From Asterias amurensis (lineage: Eukaryota; Echinodermata; Asteroidea; Forcipulatida; Asteriidae), in NCBI RefSeq assembly GCF_032118995.1, contig NC_092654.1:12160284-12224283 (forward strand): a stretch of 64,000 bases of DNA. Direction: 5' to 3'. Under the pieces are notes generated by a model that was given only the letters and a program-made list of their open reading frames with translations, did not search any database and was not told the DNA's origin. This document shows, one piece after another, positions 11,812 through 23,851 of this stretch (its first letter is position 1; each line of letters starts with the position of its first letter). The position numbers were made by a program, and so were the translations under genes.

Positions 11812-12261
11812 TTAAAGGGAAACGTTGCCTTTGATCAGTCGAGTTGGTCAATGAAAAGCGTACCTTTTTTCATAAGGGAAACTGACTGGGTAAACTTTAA
11901 ATGTTTTTTGGGGTTGAACAAAGAATGGACTACAGTGGGATTCAAAGCAACGACCTTTTTGAGAAATCGATATTAAAATATTGTTAGAAAGATGTTTCAA
12001 AAGTAGATTATAATGATCCGAACAAACATGCCTCGAAATTGCGTGGTTTCCCCTTTTAATTTGCGGACTAAACATGGTCGGCCATTTTATCGAGTCATAA
12101 ACTTGACTCCACAAAACCATGCAATTTAGAGTCATATTAATTGTGTGGACCGTTATGTCCTACTTTTAAACGACTTTCTAACCGTGTGCATTTTACAACA
12201 AACGGTTTGAAACGCTTTTCATAGACCAACTCGCCTGATTCAAGGCAATGTGTCACTTTAA
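11812..12261. mobile_element. Family B fold-back MITE, old copy with a SINE scrap inside
   Basis: The ends TTAAAGGGAAACGTTGCC and GGCAATGTGTCACTTTAA match family B. It is diverged and longer than the 390-bp form because about 90 bp of SINE-like sequence (about 11875-11965) lies inside the left arm. Confidence 0.7.
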
Positions 12262-12289
12262 ACTGCCAACCAATCTTTAAATAATAAAA

Positions 12290-12535
12290 AAAGAAAAATA
12301 GGTAATGAAATGCTTTACTTTTTGAGAAAACATTTAAAAAATTGTCAATTCTCGATATCGAGAATTACGGATTTATTTTAAACACATGTCATGACACGGC
12401 GAAACGTGCGGAAACAGGGTGGGTTTTCCCGTTATTTTCTCCCGACTCCGATGACCGATTTTATATGTAAGTTGTGATACACGAAGTGTGGGCTTTTGGA
12501 CAATACTGTTCACCGAAAGTGTCCAATGGCTTTAA
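12290..12535. mobile_element. Family D TTAA-MITE, right part
   Basis: Matches the right two thirds of the element at 41740-42116, including ACACATGTCATGACACGGCG and the GTTATTTTCTCCCGACTCCG segment. Ends in TTAA. Confidence 0.75.
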
Positions 12536-12863
12536 AGTTAAATTTTAAAAAGATTTAAAAGAATCCACAAGAAACGGCAGCGCCTCATCCGTGTTTTGCA
12601 GTTGCTTTAAAAAAAAATCGTTTTAAAAAACGTGGTTAATGATATTGATCTCCGGCAAGTAGCTGTACAATGTTTTGTTTCTAAATGTTCTATGTCCCTA
12701 CGAGAGATCAACCACTAATCTGAACTGCTTTCTTGATTTAATGTGAACACATTATTGTTACTTCATGTCTGGTATTTTCGGGGCTCATTATATGCGTTTC
12801 AATGTGTCTGACAACACTTATTTTTTTGCTGGTATTCATATACTCCGATCAGCTTATCATTAC

Positions 12864-13615
12864 TCACTCGTATTCATAGTAGACGCAGTTCTCCTTCAAG
12901 TACTTGTCAGCATCAACCTGGGAGATGGTGACATTGTTGAGTTGGCACATCTTCCCAGACAGGTTGAAGGAGTGGCAGTTGGGATCCTTGGAGCAGGCCA
13001 GGCAGCACTGTATGGGGTTTTGGATCTCGGTTTCCTTGAAGGGGTGGTCGCGCAGACAGTAGGGTGTGGCTTCTTGATGATCTAATGAGTTCTTCATGTT
13101 GACTGAGAAGCAGCGAAGACGACACGGCTTTTTTTTTATCTCACACAGGAAACGCTTTCCCTTATTACAGTTTTCGTTCGCCCAATATCCATCGGAATTC
13201 TTGATGGATATGCATGTGCCGTTCTGGGGTTCTTCGTTCGGTTCCCAGTTCTGGTAACCGTCCCGACCATCGCTGTAGCACTTCAACTGTCCGGGGACTT
13301 CTATGCCATAAGTGCAGCCCAACCAAAGGGCGGTCGCCCCTTTATTATCATAAGGTCTTCAGAATGTGTTTCTGTAAGTTCCAAATTAAATCGTTGTTGG
13401 TTTTTGAATGGGGTACTGCCTGGTCACTTCCAGCATCAAGGCATGCCTGATGGGCTTCATGCCATTTGAGTGGTTCGGCAGAAACCATCTTGTAGCACGA
13501 CTGACCAAGCTGGCTCCAACCATAGGGACAGCCAAGGGCGCGAACCGCTCTGACCACCGCTTGGCCAAACATCACAAACACGACACCAAGCCACCAAAAG
13601 GCGTACGAAGTTCAT
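12864..13615 (-). pseudogene. Secreted C-type lectin with PAN/apple-like domain; two frame breaks
   Basis: Intronless, read from an ATG at 13615 down to the stop at 12864-12866. Order: a hydrophobic signal peptide (FWWLGVVFVMFGQAVVRA), a C-type lectin domain (LGCPYGW, KWHEAHQAC, ALWLGC, YQNW, YWANENC, RFLCE), then a Cys-rich PAN/apple-like segment (IQCCLACSKDPNCHSFNL to CVYYEYE). Known role of the family: extracellular glycan or ligand recognition, often innate immunity. The usual EPN and WND calcium/sugar motifs read EPQN and WAN here, so sugar binding is doubtful. The reading frame shifts by one extra base twice: between the ATG and the signal peptide (about 13610) and inside the lectin domain (about 13352-13357). 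Apart from these the protein is continuous. This is either a young pseudogene or two assembly errors. An intron is unlikely at either point because no residues are missing. Confidence 0.72.
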
Positions 13616-13818
13616 GGCTGGTTCTATTGGTTTGAAACTAGAAAATGTTCGTTTTTACTTTTATAATTGAGGACTAATATTCAGTCTCAACAATGTATAC
13701 AGTAGGCCTATATGTGCATGTATACTACCTAAGAATGCAGCGCAAGAAGACTTTCCAAAAGTTCACAATGTCCGTGTCAGCACTCTCAACAAAATATAAC
13801 TATCTATATGATGCAGTG

Positions 13819-14208
13819 TTAAAGGAACACGTTGCCTTGGATCGGACGAGTTGGTCAAAACAAAAGCGTTTGTAACCGTTTTTTATAAAATGCATATTGT
13901 TGGAAAGATGTTTTAAAAGTAGAATACAATGATCCACACAAGTTTGCCTTGAAATTGCGTGGTTTTCCTGTTACTGTGCCAACTAACATGGTCGGCCATT
14001 TATGGGAGTCAAAATTTTGACCCCCATAAATGGCCGACGTGTTAGTCGACGAGGTAAAAGGAAAAACACGCAATTTCGAGGCATGTTTGTGTGGATCATT
14101 GTATTCTACTTTTACAACATCTTTCTAACCATATGCATTTTATAAAAAACGGTTACAAACGCTTTTCAAAGACCAACTCGACCGATCCAAGGCAACGTGT
14201 TCCTTTAA
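13819..14208. mobile_element. Family B fold-back MITE, 390 bp
   Basis: Near-perfect palindrome with TTAA at both ends and arms starting AGGAACACGTTGCCTTGGAT. The centre GTCAAAATTTTGAC is flanked by CCATTTATGGG and its complement. The open frames on both strands are shadows shared by every copy. Confidence 0.92.
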
Positions 14209-15058
14209 CGAGTCTTACTAGCATTGCTGAAGGCAGTCGCAGTTGTAACGAAGTACTAACTAGCACTGTGGGGTGCTGAGTAAATTAACATGGCACCACC
14301 CCCACACTGCGCGCGGGTCATCCGCACTCGTGCAATCCGCATACGGAGGCTGTTGATTCAGAGTGCAGTGTAAAATCTCTTACCACGCACGCACTGGGTA
14401 AACAGACACTTGTGCACGCATACGAAGACTGCACGAAGGTCGGGCGACCGAACGGGTTTTCGCGCAAAGTGGAAAAACTTAACACTTCAAAAAAACAAAA
14501 AGTTCATTGCCTTGGTCAATGTCAAAGCACTATTGGTGTTTTTATGTAGGTTTTAAAGGGATATTACATACTTAGTAAATGGCGAAAATCTGTCACGTCT
14601 ATAGTTTAAGGACTATGAAGAAGTCTTTGTGTTTATAAAACCTCAGATATTTTTGTTTTAAGCGAAATCACCATGAGCGAGGAACCCCATCACAAAAAAA
14701 ATAAAAAATAACGAATAAATGAAGGAATATTGTAGAACAACATCAACCAATAACTCCTTCTTTAATGCGTTTACCTGGCATCAAATGGTCACACTGATTA
14801 ATTCCTCATTAGTTTTTTTTACATTATCATGACAATGAAAGGATAATTTTGTTAAAGCTAAATAATTTCAATTCAACTGTGAATGGGGAAAAATAATTAG
14901 CCTAATGATCTATCAAAAGCCTTAACAGATATTTTGTTCATCCTATAAAACAAAATTACCATCAAATTACCGATAGTCGTTAACGAGAGGCGTTCATTGC
15001 TCCCTAGGGACTTATCGCGCCTGAACCTGGAATAATCTGTTATTCGATGAAAATATTA
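14209..15058. other. No gene seen
   Basis: Unique AT-rich sequence. No supported open frame or repeat. Confidence 0.5.
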
Positions 15059-15448
15059 TTAAAGGAACACGTTGCCTTGGATCGGACGAGTTGGTCAAAA
15101 CAAAAGCGTTTGTAACCGTTTTGTATATAATGCATATGGTTGGAAAGATGATTTAAAAGTAGAATACAATGATCCACACAAGTTTGCCTCGAAATTGCGT
15201 GGTTTTCCTTCTACTGTGCAAACTAACATGGTCGGCCATTTATGGGAGTCAAAATTTTGACCCCCATAAATGGCCGACGTGTTAGTCGACGAGGTAAAAG
15301 GAAAACCGTGCAATTTCGAGGCATGTTTGTGTGGATCATTGTATTCTACTTTTACAACATCTTTCTACCCATATGCATTTTATAAAAAACGGTTACAAAC
15401 GCTTTTCAAAGACCAACTCGACCAATCCAAGGCAACGTGTTCCTTTAA
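15059..15448. mobile_element. Family B fold-back MITE (array unit 1)
   Basis: 390 bp, TTAA to TTAA. The left arm carries a few differences (tatataatgc, gatgatttaaaag) from units 2 and 3. Confidence 0.92.
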
Positions 15449-15709
15449 CGACAAGGACTTTTTGTATTACGTAAAAATATAACAAACTCTAGATATATTT
15501 TGCATCATGAACCACGATTTTTATAAAGAGTCTTGAAAAACTCAACATCATTTCAGCAAACTCGAGCGACAGGGATGGGGATAAAAGAAATTCCTAAACC
15601 ATAAAGGTAGTCAGACCATGGCCCAATTTTATAAAGCCTGTAAGCACAAACAATTTGCTAAGCTTAGAAAAATTAATGCTTAAAAAGCGGGTTACCAGCC
15701 AAAATTATA

Positions 15710-16099
15710 TTAAAGGAACACGTTGCCTTGGATCAGACGAGTTGGTCAAAACAAAAGCGTTTGTAACCGTTTTTTATAAAATGCATATGGTTGGAAAGAT
15801 GTTTTAAAAGTAGAATACAATGATCCACACAAGTTTGCCTCGAAATTGCGTGGTTTTCCTTCTACTGTGCAAACTAACATGGTCGGCCATTTATGGGAGT
15901 CAAAATTTTGACCCCCATAAATGGCCGACGTGTTAGTCGACGAGGTAAAAGGAAAACCGCGCAATTTCGAGGCATGTTTGTGTGGATCATTGTATTCTAC
16001 TTTTACAACATCTTTCTACCCATATGCATTTTATAAAAAACGGTTACAAACGCTTTTCAAAGACCAACTCGACCAATCCAAGGCAACGTGTTCCTTTAA
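15710..16099. mobile_element. Family B fold-back MITE (array unit 2)
   Basis: 390 bp, TTAA to TTAA. By eye it is identical or nearly so to the unit 3 copy. Confidence 0.92.
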
Positions 16100-16360
16100 C
16101 GACAAGGACTTTTTGTATTACGTAAAAATATAACAAACTCTAGATATATTTTGCATCATGAACCACGATTTTTATAAAGAGTCTTGAAAAACTCAACATC
16201 ATTTCAGCAAACTCGAGCGACAGGGATGGGGATAAAAGAAATTCCTAAACCATAAAGGTAGTCAGACCATGGCCCAATTTTATAAAGCCTGTAAGCACAA
16301 ACAATTTGCTAAGCTTAGAAAAATTAATGCTTAAAAAGCGGGTTACCAGCCAAAATTATA

Positions 16361-16750
16361 TTAAAGGAACACGTTGCCTTGGATCAGACGAGTTGGTCAA
16401 AACAAAAGCGTTTGTAACCGTTTTTTATAAAATGCATATGGTTGGAAAGATGTTTTAAAAGTAGAATACAATGATCCACACAAGTTTGCCTCGAAATTGC
16501 GTGGTTTTCCTTCTACTGTGCAAACTAACATGGTCGGCCATTTATGGGAGTCAAAATTTTGACCCCCATAAATGGCCGACGTGTTAGTCGACGAGGTAAA
16601 AGGAAAACCGCGCAATTTCGAGGCATGTTTGTGTGGATCATTGTATTCTACTTTTACAACATCTTTCTACCCATATGCATTTTATAAAAAACGGTTACAA
16701 ACGCTTTTCAAAGACCAACTCGACCAATCCAAGGCAACGTGTTCCTTTAA
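16361..16750. mobile_element. Family B fold-back MITE (array unit 3)
   Basis: 390 bp, TTAA to TTAA. Confidence 0.92.
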
Positions 16751-17341
16751 CGACAAGGACTTTTTGTATTACGTAAAAATATAACAAACTCTAGATATAT
16801 TTTGCATCATGAACCACGATTTTTATAAAGAGTCTTGAAAAACTCAACATCATTTCAGCAAACTCGAGCGACAGGGATGGTGATAAAAGAAATTCCTAAA
16901 CCATAAAGGTAATCAGACCCTGGCCCAATTTCATAAAGCCTGTAAGCACAAACAATTTGCTAAGCTTAGAAAAATTATTGCTTAAAAAGCGGGTTACCAG
17001 CCAAAATTATATTAAGTGTGCATATTTTTTGACTGGTGTCCCACTCAATTTTCGCTTAGCACAGAAATGTACAGCTTTAAGAAACTGAGCCCATAATCGA
17101 GTATACGTAGGTACCCAGTGGTTGGGGTCAATAAACCTTTTCGTTGTTGAAAAACAAAGTGCGCCGGTTGGCATGGCCAAATTAAATTGTTTAATAGTAT
17201 CGATGACAAAGAACAAATGTCAAATAATTCAAGAATTCCTTGAAGAAAGTGGGGTGCATGTATGTCGGGCCTTTTTTCTTGTCTTTCGTAGTAATTTTTC
17301 TGTTTGAACCAATCTCAGTTTTTTTAAATGTTACGTAAATA

Positions 17342-17527
17342 TGTTTGAAAAAAGGCTTCAGACCTAAAGTCTTTAAATAATTGAGTGTGAAGTTACTTCA
17401 GATGGAGCCATTTCTAACAATGTATTATTTTATCAACAGCTCTCCGTTTCCCATTACCAGGCAAGTTTTGATGCTAACAATAGTTATTATTTTGAGTAAT
17501 ATCCAATAGTGTGTATAGTGCATTTAA
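17342..17527. mobile_element. Family A TTAA-MITE, right part
   Basis: Starts inside the element (GAAAAAAGGCTTCAGACC) and ends at TTAA 17524-17527. Confidence 0.7.
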
Positions 17528-17740
17528 CTAAGGCCAAGCGCTGTGTGGTGGTTTGGAACGAATCAGACCGCCAACCAACTAGTATAGTTTATAATAGAAA
17601 ACCATTTCGCTCCTAAAATTGTAAAGTCAAGAATTTCACAATTCCAGACAGTATACCCTGCCTAAAGTTTAAGAATTTATTTTTTCTATTCTAGACAAGT
17701 CTTACTAAAACAGTAGACGATGATCTATACAGCGTTCGAT

Positions 17741-17932
17741 CTGGGCTCAATAAAGCCTTCTAAGCACAAAAACTAGCTTAGCACAGAAAACAACTTTTGC
17801 TGAGCAAAAAATAGGTTACCAAATTAACACTTCGACAAATACTAAGCTGTAACCGATACCCGAGCCATCTGCCGAGCCGAAGACATTTGCAAAAACAAAA
17901 ATACTGCTTAGCTTTATGAAATTTGGTCCTGA
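17741..17932. mobile_element. Family C fold-back element
   Basis: CTGGGCTCAATAAAGCC at the left and GCTTTATGAAATTTGGTCC at the right form the inverted ends. The interior carries gcttagcacagaaaac and aggttacc motifs. Confidence 0.7.
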
Positions 17933-19379
17933 TCCTTTGTGCAATTTCAGGTAAATTATACGATTCATTAACGTCCCTTATTAAAGATACGCAAATGTAA
18001 GCAAACTGGTCAACATCTCGACTGAGGTAGTCTCTTTGTTGAGCATCGTTGCATTTCAGGGAAAATTAGGGATCAAAGAATTTCAAATTTACACCTCATT
18101 CCACTTCAAATAATTAGTTTATTATTTACGCATAAATATCACATAGGCCATAGTACATTAAGGGTGTAGGTATATATAAGTGCAACAAATATTCACACGT
18201 TTAGTTGTCAGCGACTCAATGCTGACATTTTTAAACGTTTGCTCGAAGCCATGAACCAGTCGATGAAGAAATCACGTTTTCATAAACAGCGCCCACTATC
18301 GTTTTGATGCACCGATTGTTGGTGTAGCGGGGCCCACTAGTCAAGTAATAAAAGGAACACTGCCTTCCACCAAGACTATTAATTATACAAATATATAGCA
18401 TTTTTCTACATCCGCCGCCCCCCCCCCCCCCCCTTATACTTTCTTGTAAAGTATAGGGCTCTCCCCTTTATTAGGGAGCCGTTCAATTGTTTTAATCCTG
18501 CACAAAATTAACATGTGAACATTCCAATGCGAATGGTGGTCGCGTTTTTAGGGTATCGCCGTTGAAATCAGGAACAAATAATAAACGCAAGAAGATAATA
18601 GGAGTACACATTCTGGGAAACATTAATGACAGAAATGCTTCAAATTTTATTCAAATTTTGGGGATAAACTTCTATCTTTTTACATACCATATTTCTTCGA
18701 AGTGATGTTTCTCAAGATGATAATATAGACTATTGAAAACTGCTGCACTTGCAACAATTTTTGTTATTGCCGTTAATTTCAAGAGTGAAACCAAACGTAC
18801 ACCTGGTTTTTTTCTTCATTTTCAGCCAATGCAAGCATGTATCATTCAAGATCTTCAAATTGTCTTCATACAAAAATTGTTTTCCAAAGCATCTGTGAAT
18901 GAATTTATTAATTAATCTGTGACAGGTACATGTTATACGAATTGCACAGCTTGCATAAATTTTACAAATTCTTTGATTGCTATTGAACCTAATGATCACA
19001 AAGTATCGTTCATGCAATTTTGGGCTTAAAGTGATTACTGGCACTTATTCTTGATTGGACTCATTTGATCATATATAGCGGTGTCTGGTCCCAGCTTTTT
19101 CTGAGCATTGTGGAATATTACGCAGGAGGAAAAGTTTGCCTGAATTACTACAAACTACATTAAAATAACATAATCAAGTAATCTTAAGGCATACACACAT
19201 CAATCATGGTTTGGGCATAGTTCCCTAAATACTAATATAATGATCAAAATAATGTCTAGTTCTTATTGCTTATGGAGGGACCAGACTAATTTCATCCAAG
19301 CCTCGGTTTGGCTAGTTGTATGAGTTTATCAGGAGAACAACAAGATGGTTCTTACTTGATAAAGTCGGTTGGGCCTAAT
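17933..19379. other. No gene seen
   Basis: Mostly unique AT-rich sequence, with a poly-C run near 18415-18433 and a short family B-like scrap (aaaggaacactgcctt) at 18352. Open frames on both strands at 18730-19044 have no recognisable domain. Confidence 0.45.
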
Positions 19380-19640
19380 TTTATGGCCACAAGTTGCCAC
19401 ATTGAAAACGTTTTGTAATTTTGGCTGGTAACTTGTCTCTGTTAAGCAATATTTTTCTGTGTTAAGCGAGTTTTTTGTGCTTACAGGCTTTATGAAATTG
19501 GAATGGGCAATGGTGGGCTTATTTTTATAAAGCCTATAAGCACAACATATTATAAGCACAAAACCTAGTTTTTGCTGAGCAAGAAATATGTTTACCAGCC
19601 AGAATAACCAGTTGCCATTTCTGTGACTGATACCTTGAAC
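19380..19640. mobile_element. Two family C elements side by side
   Basis: A reversed copy ending GCTTTATGAAATTGG is followed after a few bases by a forward copy starting CTTATTTTTATAAAGCC. Both are partial. Confidence 0.6.
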
Positions 19641-19652
19641 AACATTTCATGC

Positions 19653-20053
19653 TTAAAGGTAGTGGACACTATTGGTAATTGCTCAAAATAATCATTGGCA
19701 TGAAACCTTACTTGATCTACGAGTAATGGGGAGAGATTAATTAATAATATAAAACATTGTATGAAACGGCTCCCTCTGAAGTGACGTAGTTTTCGAGAAA
19801 GAAGTAATTTGATTTCGAGACCTCAGATTTAGGATTTGAAATCCCGAAATCAAGCATCTGAAAGCACACAATTTCGTGTGACCATGGTGCGACAAGGGTG
19901 TTTTTTTTTCTTCTTTTATTGATATTTTGCAACTTCAACGTCCAACTGTGCTCAAATTTTCACAGGTTTGTTATTTTATGCATATGTTGAGATAAACCAA
20001 GTGAGAAGACTGGTCTTTGACAATTACCAATCCTGAGTGTCCACTGTCTTTAA
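19653..20053. mobile_element. Family A TTAA-MITE, full length
   Basis: TTAA at both ends. It carries a small duplication giving both a gtgtgacc and a gtgcgacaagg segment. Confidence 0.85.
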
Positions 20054-20096
20054 CCAAGAAATTTGCTAAGAGAATTTTTCTGCTGAAGAGCTTCAT

Positions 20097-20432
20097 GACA
20101 TTGGGCCCAGGGTTAGTGGCTTCAGCTCTGGCTAGATTTCTGCATCATGCGTTGAAGTACAGCACCTCCCTAGCAACACCCTTAACAACAGGTCATAGCC
20201 GTAGCTGTAGCCACCAACTCGGAAACCTTACTAGGCCAATGGACAAATGGCATAGAGCTGCTTTAAGCAGACAATATTGCTTTGCAACTTTCTGCTTAGC
20301 AGAAATGAGCAGGGTACCAGTTACAAATTATACACATGACATGGTAGTTTGGCTGGGAACCTCACTCTGGTAACCAAAATGTTGTTGCGCTTAGCATTTT
20401 TTTCTGCTTGAGCAGCACTATGAAATTTGGCC
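20097..20432. mobile_element. Family C element, long copy
   Basis: Starts ATTGGGCCCAGGG and ends CTATGAAATTTGGCCC, with the ggtaccagttacaaa and gctgggaacc motifs inside. The plus-strand open frame at 20017-20373 overlaps it and is not a gene. Confidence 0.6.
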
Positions 20433-20692
20433 CTCGTTGTCACTGCAGGATAAATAGATAGTGCGCGCTCATAGACCTTATCGCCAATACTTGGTATGGG
20501 CGCGTAGGCATGGAATGCATTGCATGCTGGTCTAGCTATCAAGTTAATCGCTAGCTAGACCAACATGCACCTCATTCAACAGTTAGCACTGGCGCAATGG
20601 GTATTTGCGAAAAGTCAGTCTTCAGTCAGTCTTCTGCTCTTGTCAGCATGATCCTCAATCCAGCCAGAGTCATCCTGTTTTCATCAAGGCTT

Positions 20693-20871
20693 AGGCCCGG
20701 TCACACAGGCCCTGATAACGAGAAAGAAAATGAGAACGATAAAAATGCACGCCCTCGATGGTTGAAATGATCCGTGCAGAATATGCCCAGGCTCATTCAA
20801 CCAATCAAGGGTGTGCATTTTTATAGTTCTCGTTTTAGTTCTCGTTATTGGGCTCTGTGTGACCGGGCCTT
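20693..20871. mobile_element. Fold-back MITE
   Basis: The inverted ends are AGGCCCGGTCACACAGG and TGTGTGACCGGGCCT. The arms contain ctcgttat / ataacgag and atttttat motifs. A single copy in this window. Confidence 0.75.
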
Positions 20872-21112
20872 TTTTTTTTATATTGAAGGCTCTCTCCAAT
20901 CTGCAGATTGAAACAATGGAACTGTTTATTGTTTGAACACTTTCACTGAAAAACTTCAACAAGGGCAGCTCTGACCAAAATCTGAAACATACCTCCTCTA
21001 TCCCCCATCTGCCCCCATCCCAATTTTCATTATCAGTGAGTTAACATTTTAGGATGACACATGTAACCACAGTTGGCCTAAAATATTGTATTATTTTATA
21101 CTTAATTGACTC

Positions 21113-21230
21113 TTGAAGCCATGTTCATACTTCCTGCGAATGCGAATGCGAATGCGAATGCGCATGCAAAGCGAATTTTGGTTTTTGCGATTTATTCTTT
21201 GCTCAAGTATGAACCAGGCTTTACTCCTTG
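21113..21230. mobile_element. Family G fold-back MITE
   Basis: Starts GAAGCCATGTTCATACTTCC and ends CAAGTATGAACCAGGCTTTA. A short (GCGAAT)n run lies at 21137-21163. Related to 27105-27248. Confidence 0.7.
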
Positions 21231-22382
21231 AGCTTTCGCTGAAGTGAAATAAAGTTAAGTCTGGACTCACTTAACACCTAGGGTCGATTTCACAAAGATA
21301 GTCCTTAACAGTAATTAAAAACTCAAGGTTAGTTCATGGTAAGGTTCAGGGAACGATTTCATCCCTCACTTTTGCATATCAAAATATTTTCACTAAACTT
21401 ATTTTGTGTGCACAGAATGCTAATATTGAGTAGCAATTTTGATGAATTGCTATGCAATTGTAAAAAGTGCATCGCAAATGTTGCGATCCAATTTGCGAAG
21501 CATAATTTGCAACATTTATGCTTGATACAAAAATATCGATTTTTAACTTGAAACCATTCACATTTAATCAATTTTCCCGCAAAAAAAAACGATGCTAAAT
21601 TAATAAGAAATCACCGCCGCCGCGACTACTAAACGTTTTCTTTCATGATGTTGAATACAATATGCTGCTCTGGCAGTAGGGCAAAATCGACCAATGAAAA
21701 CATTCGTTACGCGCTATATGTAAATTCAACATCCAATAGAAACACCGGTTTCTTAAACTGTGGCTTCCCCCCCCCCCCCCCAGACATTGGACAAACCAGA
21801 CTATCTGGTTGTTTTGACATGGAGACACACTCGCACAGGTGTGTAGATTTGTTTATTGGTGACGGTGACTTAGGGTTTTATAAATAAGAAACTAATGTTT
21901 TCCGCTTGAAAGTAAGAACGAACAGTTAAAATTGTCCCCTGGATACTCTGACCCATTTGGAACGGAGTTTGCACGTAGCCTGGAACTTTAGTCAGTCGAA
22001 GCCGGGAATAAAGACAACCATTTTTAAAATTCATGTTTTGGTTATGTAGGCCCAACCAAGTCTTAAAAATCACACTTTGGAGGAAATGGATTTTAGTTAC
22101 ACATCCACCTTACTTTGCTTTTTAATCTGCAAATTAAGGTAAAACCATTGTTAACCACCTACGTTCCTCCGCGGTTCCGCCGACCAGTTCATAAGCTTGA
22201 CCTTACAATGGCCGACCGGTCGCTCCGCGGAGCCCCCAGAATATTCATGTTTATTGACATGTAAATGAGCCGTCGTGGCCGTGGACATGCCCGGTTGCTA
22301 CGGGTTCTTTTGTTACAAAAATCCGCGGACTCCCGCAGAATGCACGCGGAATGGAACGGCTTGGAGGTTTTGACAAGGCGCC
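21231..22382. other. No gene seen
   Basis: Contains one arm of a fold-back (gggtcgatttcacaaagatag, 21281), a poly-C run at 21770-21781 and otherwise unique sequence. The open frames here are short, AT-rich and present on both strands at once. Confidence 0.45.
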
Positions 22383-22580
22383 TTAGGACTTTAGGACCAG
22401 TACCAGGGTCAATTACACAACAATAGTCCTAACTTTAGGACTTTAGGACTAGTACCAGGGTTAATAGCACAAGTCCTAACTTAGGACTTTAGGACTAGAA
22501 CCAGGGTTAATGTCACAAAGATAGTCCTAATTTAGGACTTTAGGACTAGTACCAGGGTCAAATTCACACCCATGACTCTG
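22383..22580. repeat. Short tandem repeat of a TTAGGACT-rich unit
   Basis: About three to four imperfect copies of a 55-65 bp unit (gtcctaa...ttaggactttaggac...accagggt). The unit is built from one arm of the fold-back family also seen at 43022-43186 and 60905-61105. Confidence 0.75.
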
Positions 22581-22690
22581 CAGGAATTAATAAACCTTAA
22601 GGCGGGTTCAAAGTTAGGACAAGTTTCTTCAGATAAGACTAGTCCTCTTTGTGATATCCATCCAGGTAGAATTTATAGCCTTGCACTTAC

Positions 22691-22770
22691 CTGTGCGACC
22701 TGGTGGAGGACTTGGGCACATCACAGTATGGTTCACTTAGATCGCAACCATGTACCAGAATCCTACCGGG
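22691..22770 (-). CDS. Candidate exon, unknown protein
   Basis: 80 nt. The acceptor is T-rich (TTTTTCTTGTCTTATATAG) and the donor is GCACAG|GTAAGTGC, both strong. It is open in phase 0, reading P-G-R-I-L-V-H-G-C-D-L-S-E-P-Y-C-D-V-P-K and seven more residues ending S-H-R. No family recognised. It is the best-defined of the mini-exons. Confidence 0.4.
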
Positions 22771-23474
22771 CTATATAAGACAAGAAAAATATAGTTTGAA
22801 AACTTGGGGTAAGAGGAAGTTTGGAAAACTCTCTTTTGTTCATTCAATTACAGTTAAACCTTACATTAGAGTGATCACCAGAATCCTTGCCATCTAGTCC
22901 GAGAGCCCAGCGTAGTGAAAAGGTTTAAGGTGTGGGATATGCAGCACCTCCACCCCCCCTTCCTTGAATTGTGGGAACCTTGAGTTGTGAATTTTTAGGT
23001 GCGTCGAGTGGTGCTTTGGGACTATAATCTAAAAGTACGGGACTGCATGAATGAGTTGTATTCAGTTATATCCCAAAAACTTTAGAAGAGAGATAGTTCA
23101 TTGAATTATTTTAAAATTTAAGAAATTTGAATGCAACTATTTTACACGGCTAATGGTTGCGCGACGCAGACGCGATTGCGCGTTTGCTTAGTGCACAACT
23201 CTATGGCGTTTGCCAACCAACAGGGTATGTCCGCATGCGTGAATGTGATTAGCATATTTCATGGGAAGGGTCCATTCTGCACAACTCTGCCGTGCGCCAA
23301 GCATACGCGTGCGCCAATAGATCTTGTAGGACCTTCGGTGCGTTTTGATTGGTCAATACGCAATGGGGCTGAGCTTAATGGATCGGTCTATGGTTTTAAG
23401 GATCTCTTCCATCTGTTTCTTCAAATGAGATATCCAAGAAGCTTGGTCTAATAGTCAAACTTTAACCTTGTAAC

Positions 23475-23851
23475 TTAAAGATACACGTTACCTTGGATCG
23501 GATGAGTTGGTCCTTGGAAAGCGTTTGAAAACTGTTTGTTATGAAATGTAGATGGTAGAAATTTATTTTAAAAGCAGATTATGATGCACACAAGTATCAA
23601 TCAAAGTTGCACGGTTTACATTTTACATCGCAAACTAACCAGTTGGCGTGTCAAAATTTTGACTCCACAAAATGGCCAACCATGGTTCTTCGAGACGTAA
23701 AAGTAAAACCATCCACATTCGAGTCATGTTTGTGTGCATCAATTACATTCTACTTTTAAAATATATTTTTAATCATATGCATTTCATAACCAACAGTTTC
23801 AAACGCTTTCACTGACCAACTCCTGCGATCCAAGGTAATGCGTTCCTTTAA
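23475..23851. mobile_element. Family B fold-back MITE, old copy
   Basis: TTAA at both ends. The arms (AGATACACGTTACCTTGGAT / AAGGTAATGCGTTCC) are diverged from the young 390-bp copies. Confidence 0.8.

Larger units (their letters stand above)
15059..17011. repeat. Tandem triplication of a 651-bp unit
   Basis: Three head-to-tail units begin with TTAA at 15059, 15710 and 16361. A fourth TTAA stands at 17012, exactly one period further on. Each unit is a 390-bp family B MITE plus 261 bp of spacer. The spacer includes a family C end (ggcccaattttataaagcctgtaagcaca). The units are nearly identical: unit 1 differs in its left MITE arm, unit 3 in the later part of its spacer. Confidence 0.95.

Noticed and set aside
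15072-16784. Repeated 70-72-codon frames that look like a conserved small protein family
   Set aside because: All lie inside the palindromic family B MITE, appear on both strands of the same bases and have no coding context.
20017-20373. 118-codon plus-strand frame
   Set aside because: It spans the right end of a family A MITE and a family C element.
21113-21230. Coding microsatellite exon from the GCGAAT repeats
   Set aside because: The run belongs to a fold-back MITE whose ends are visible.
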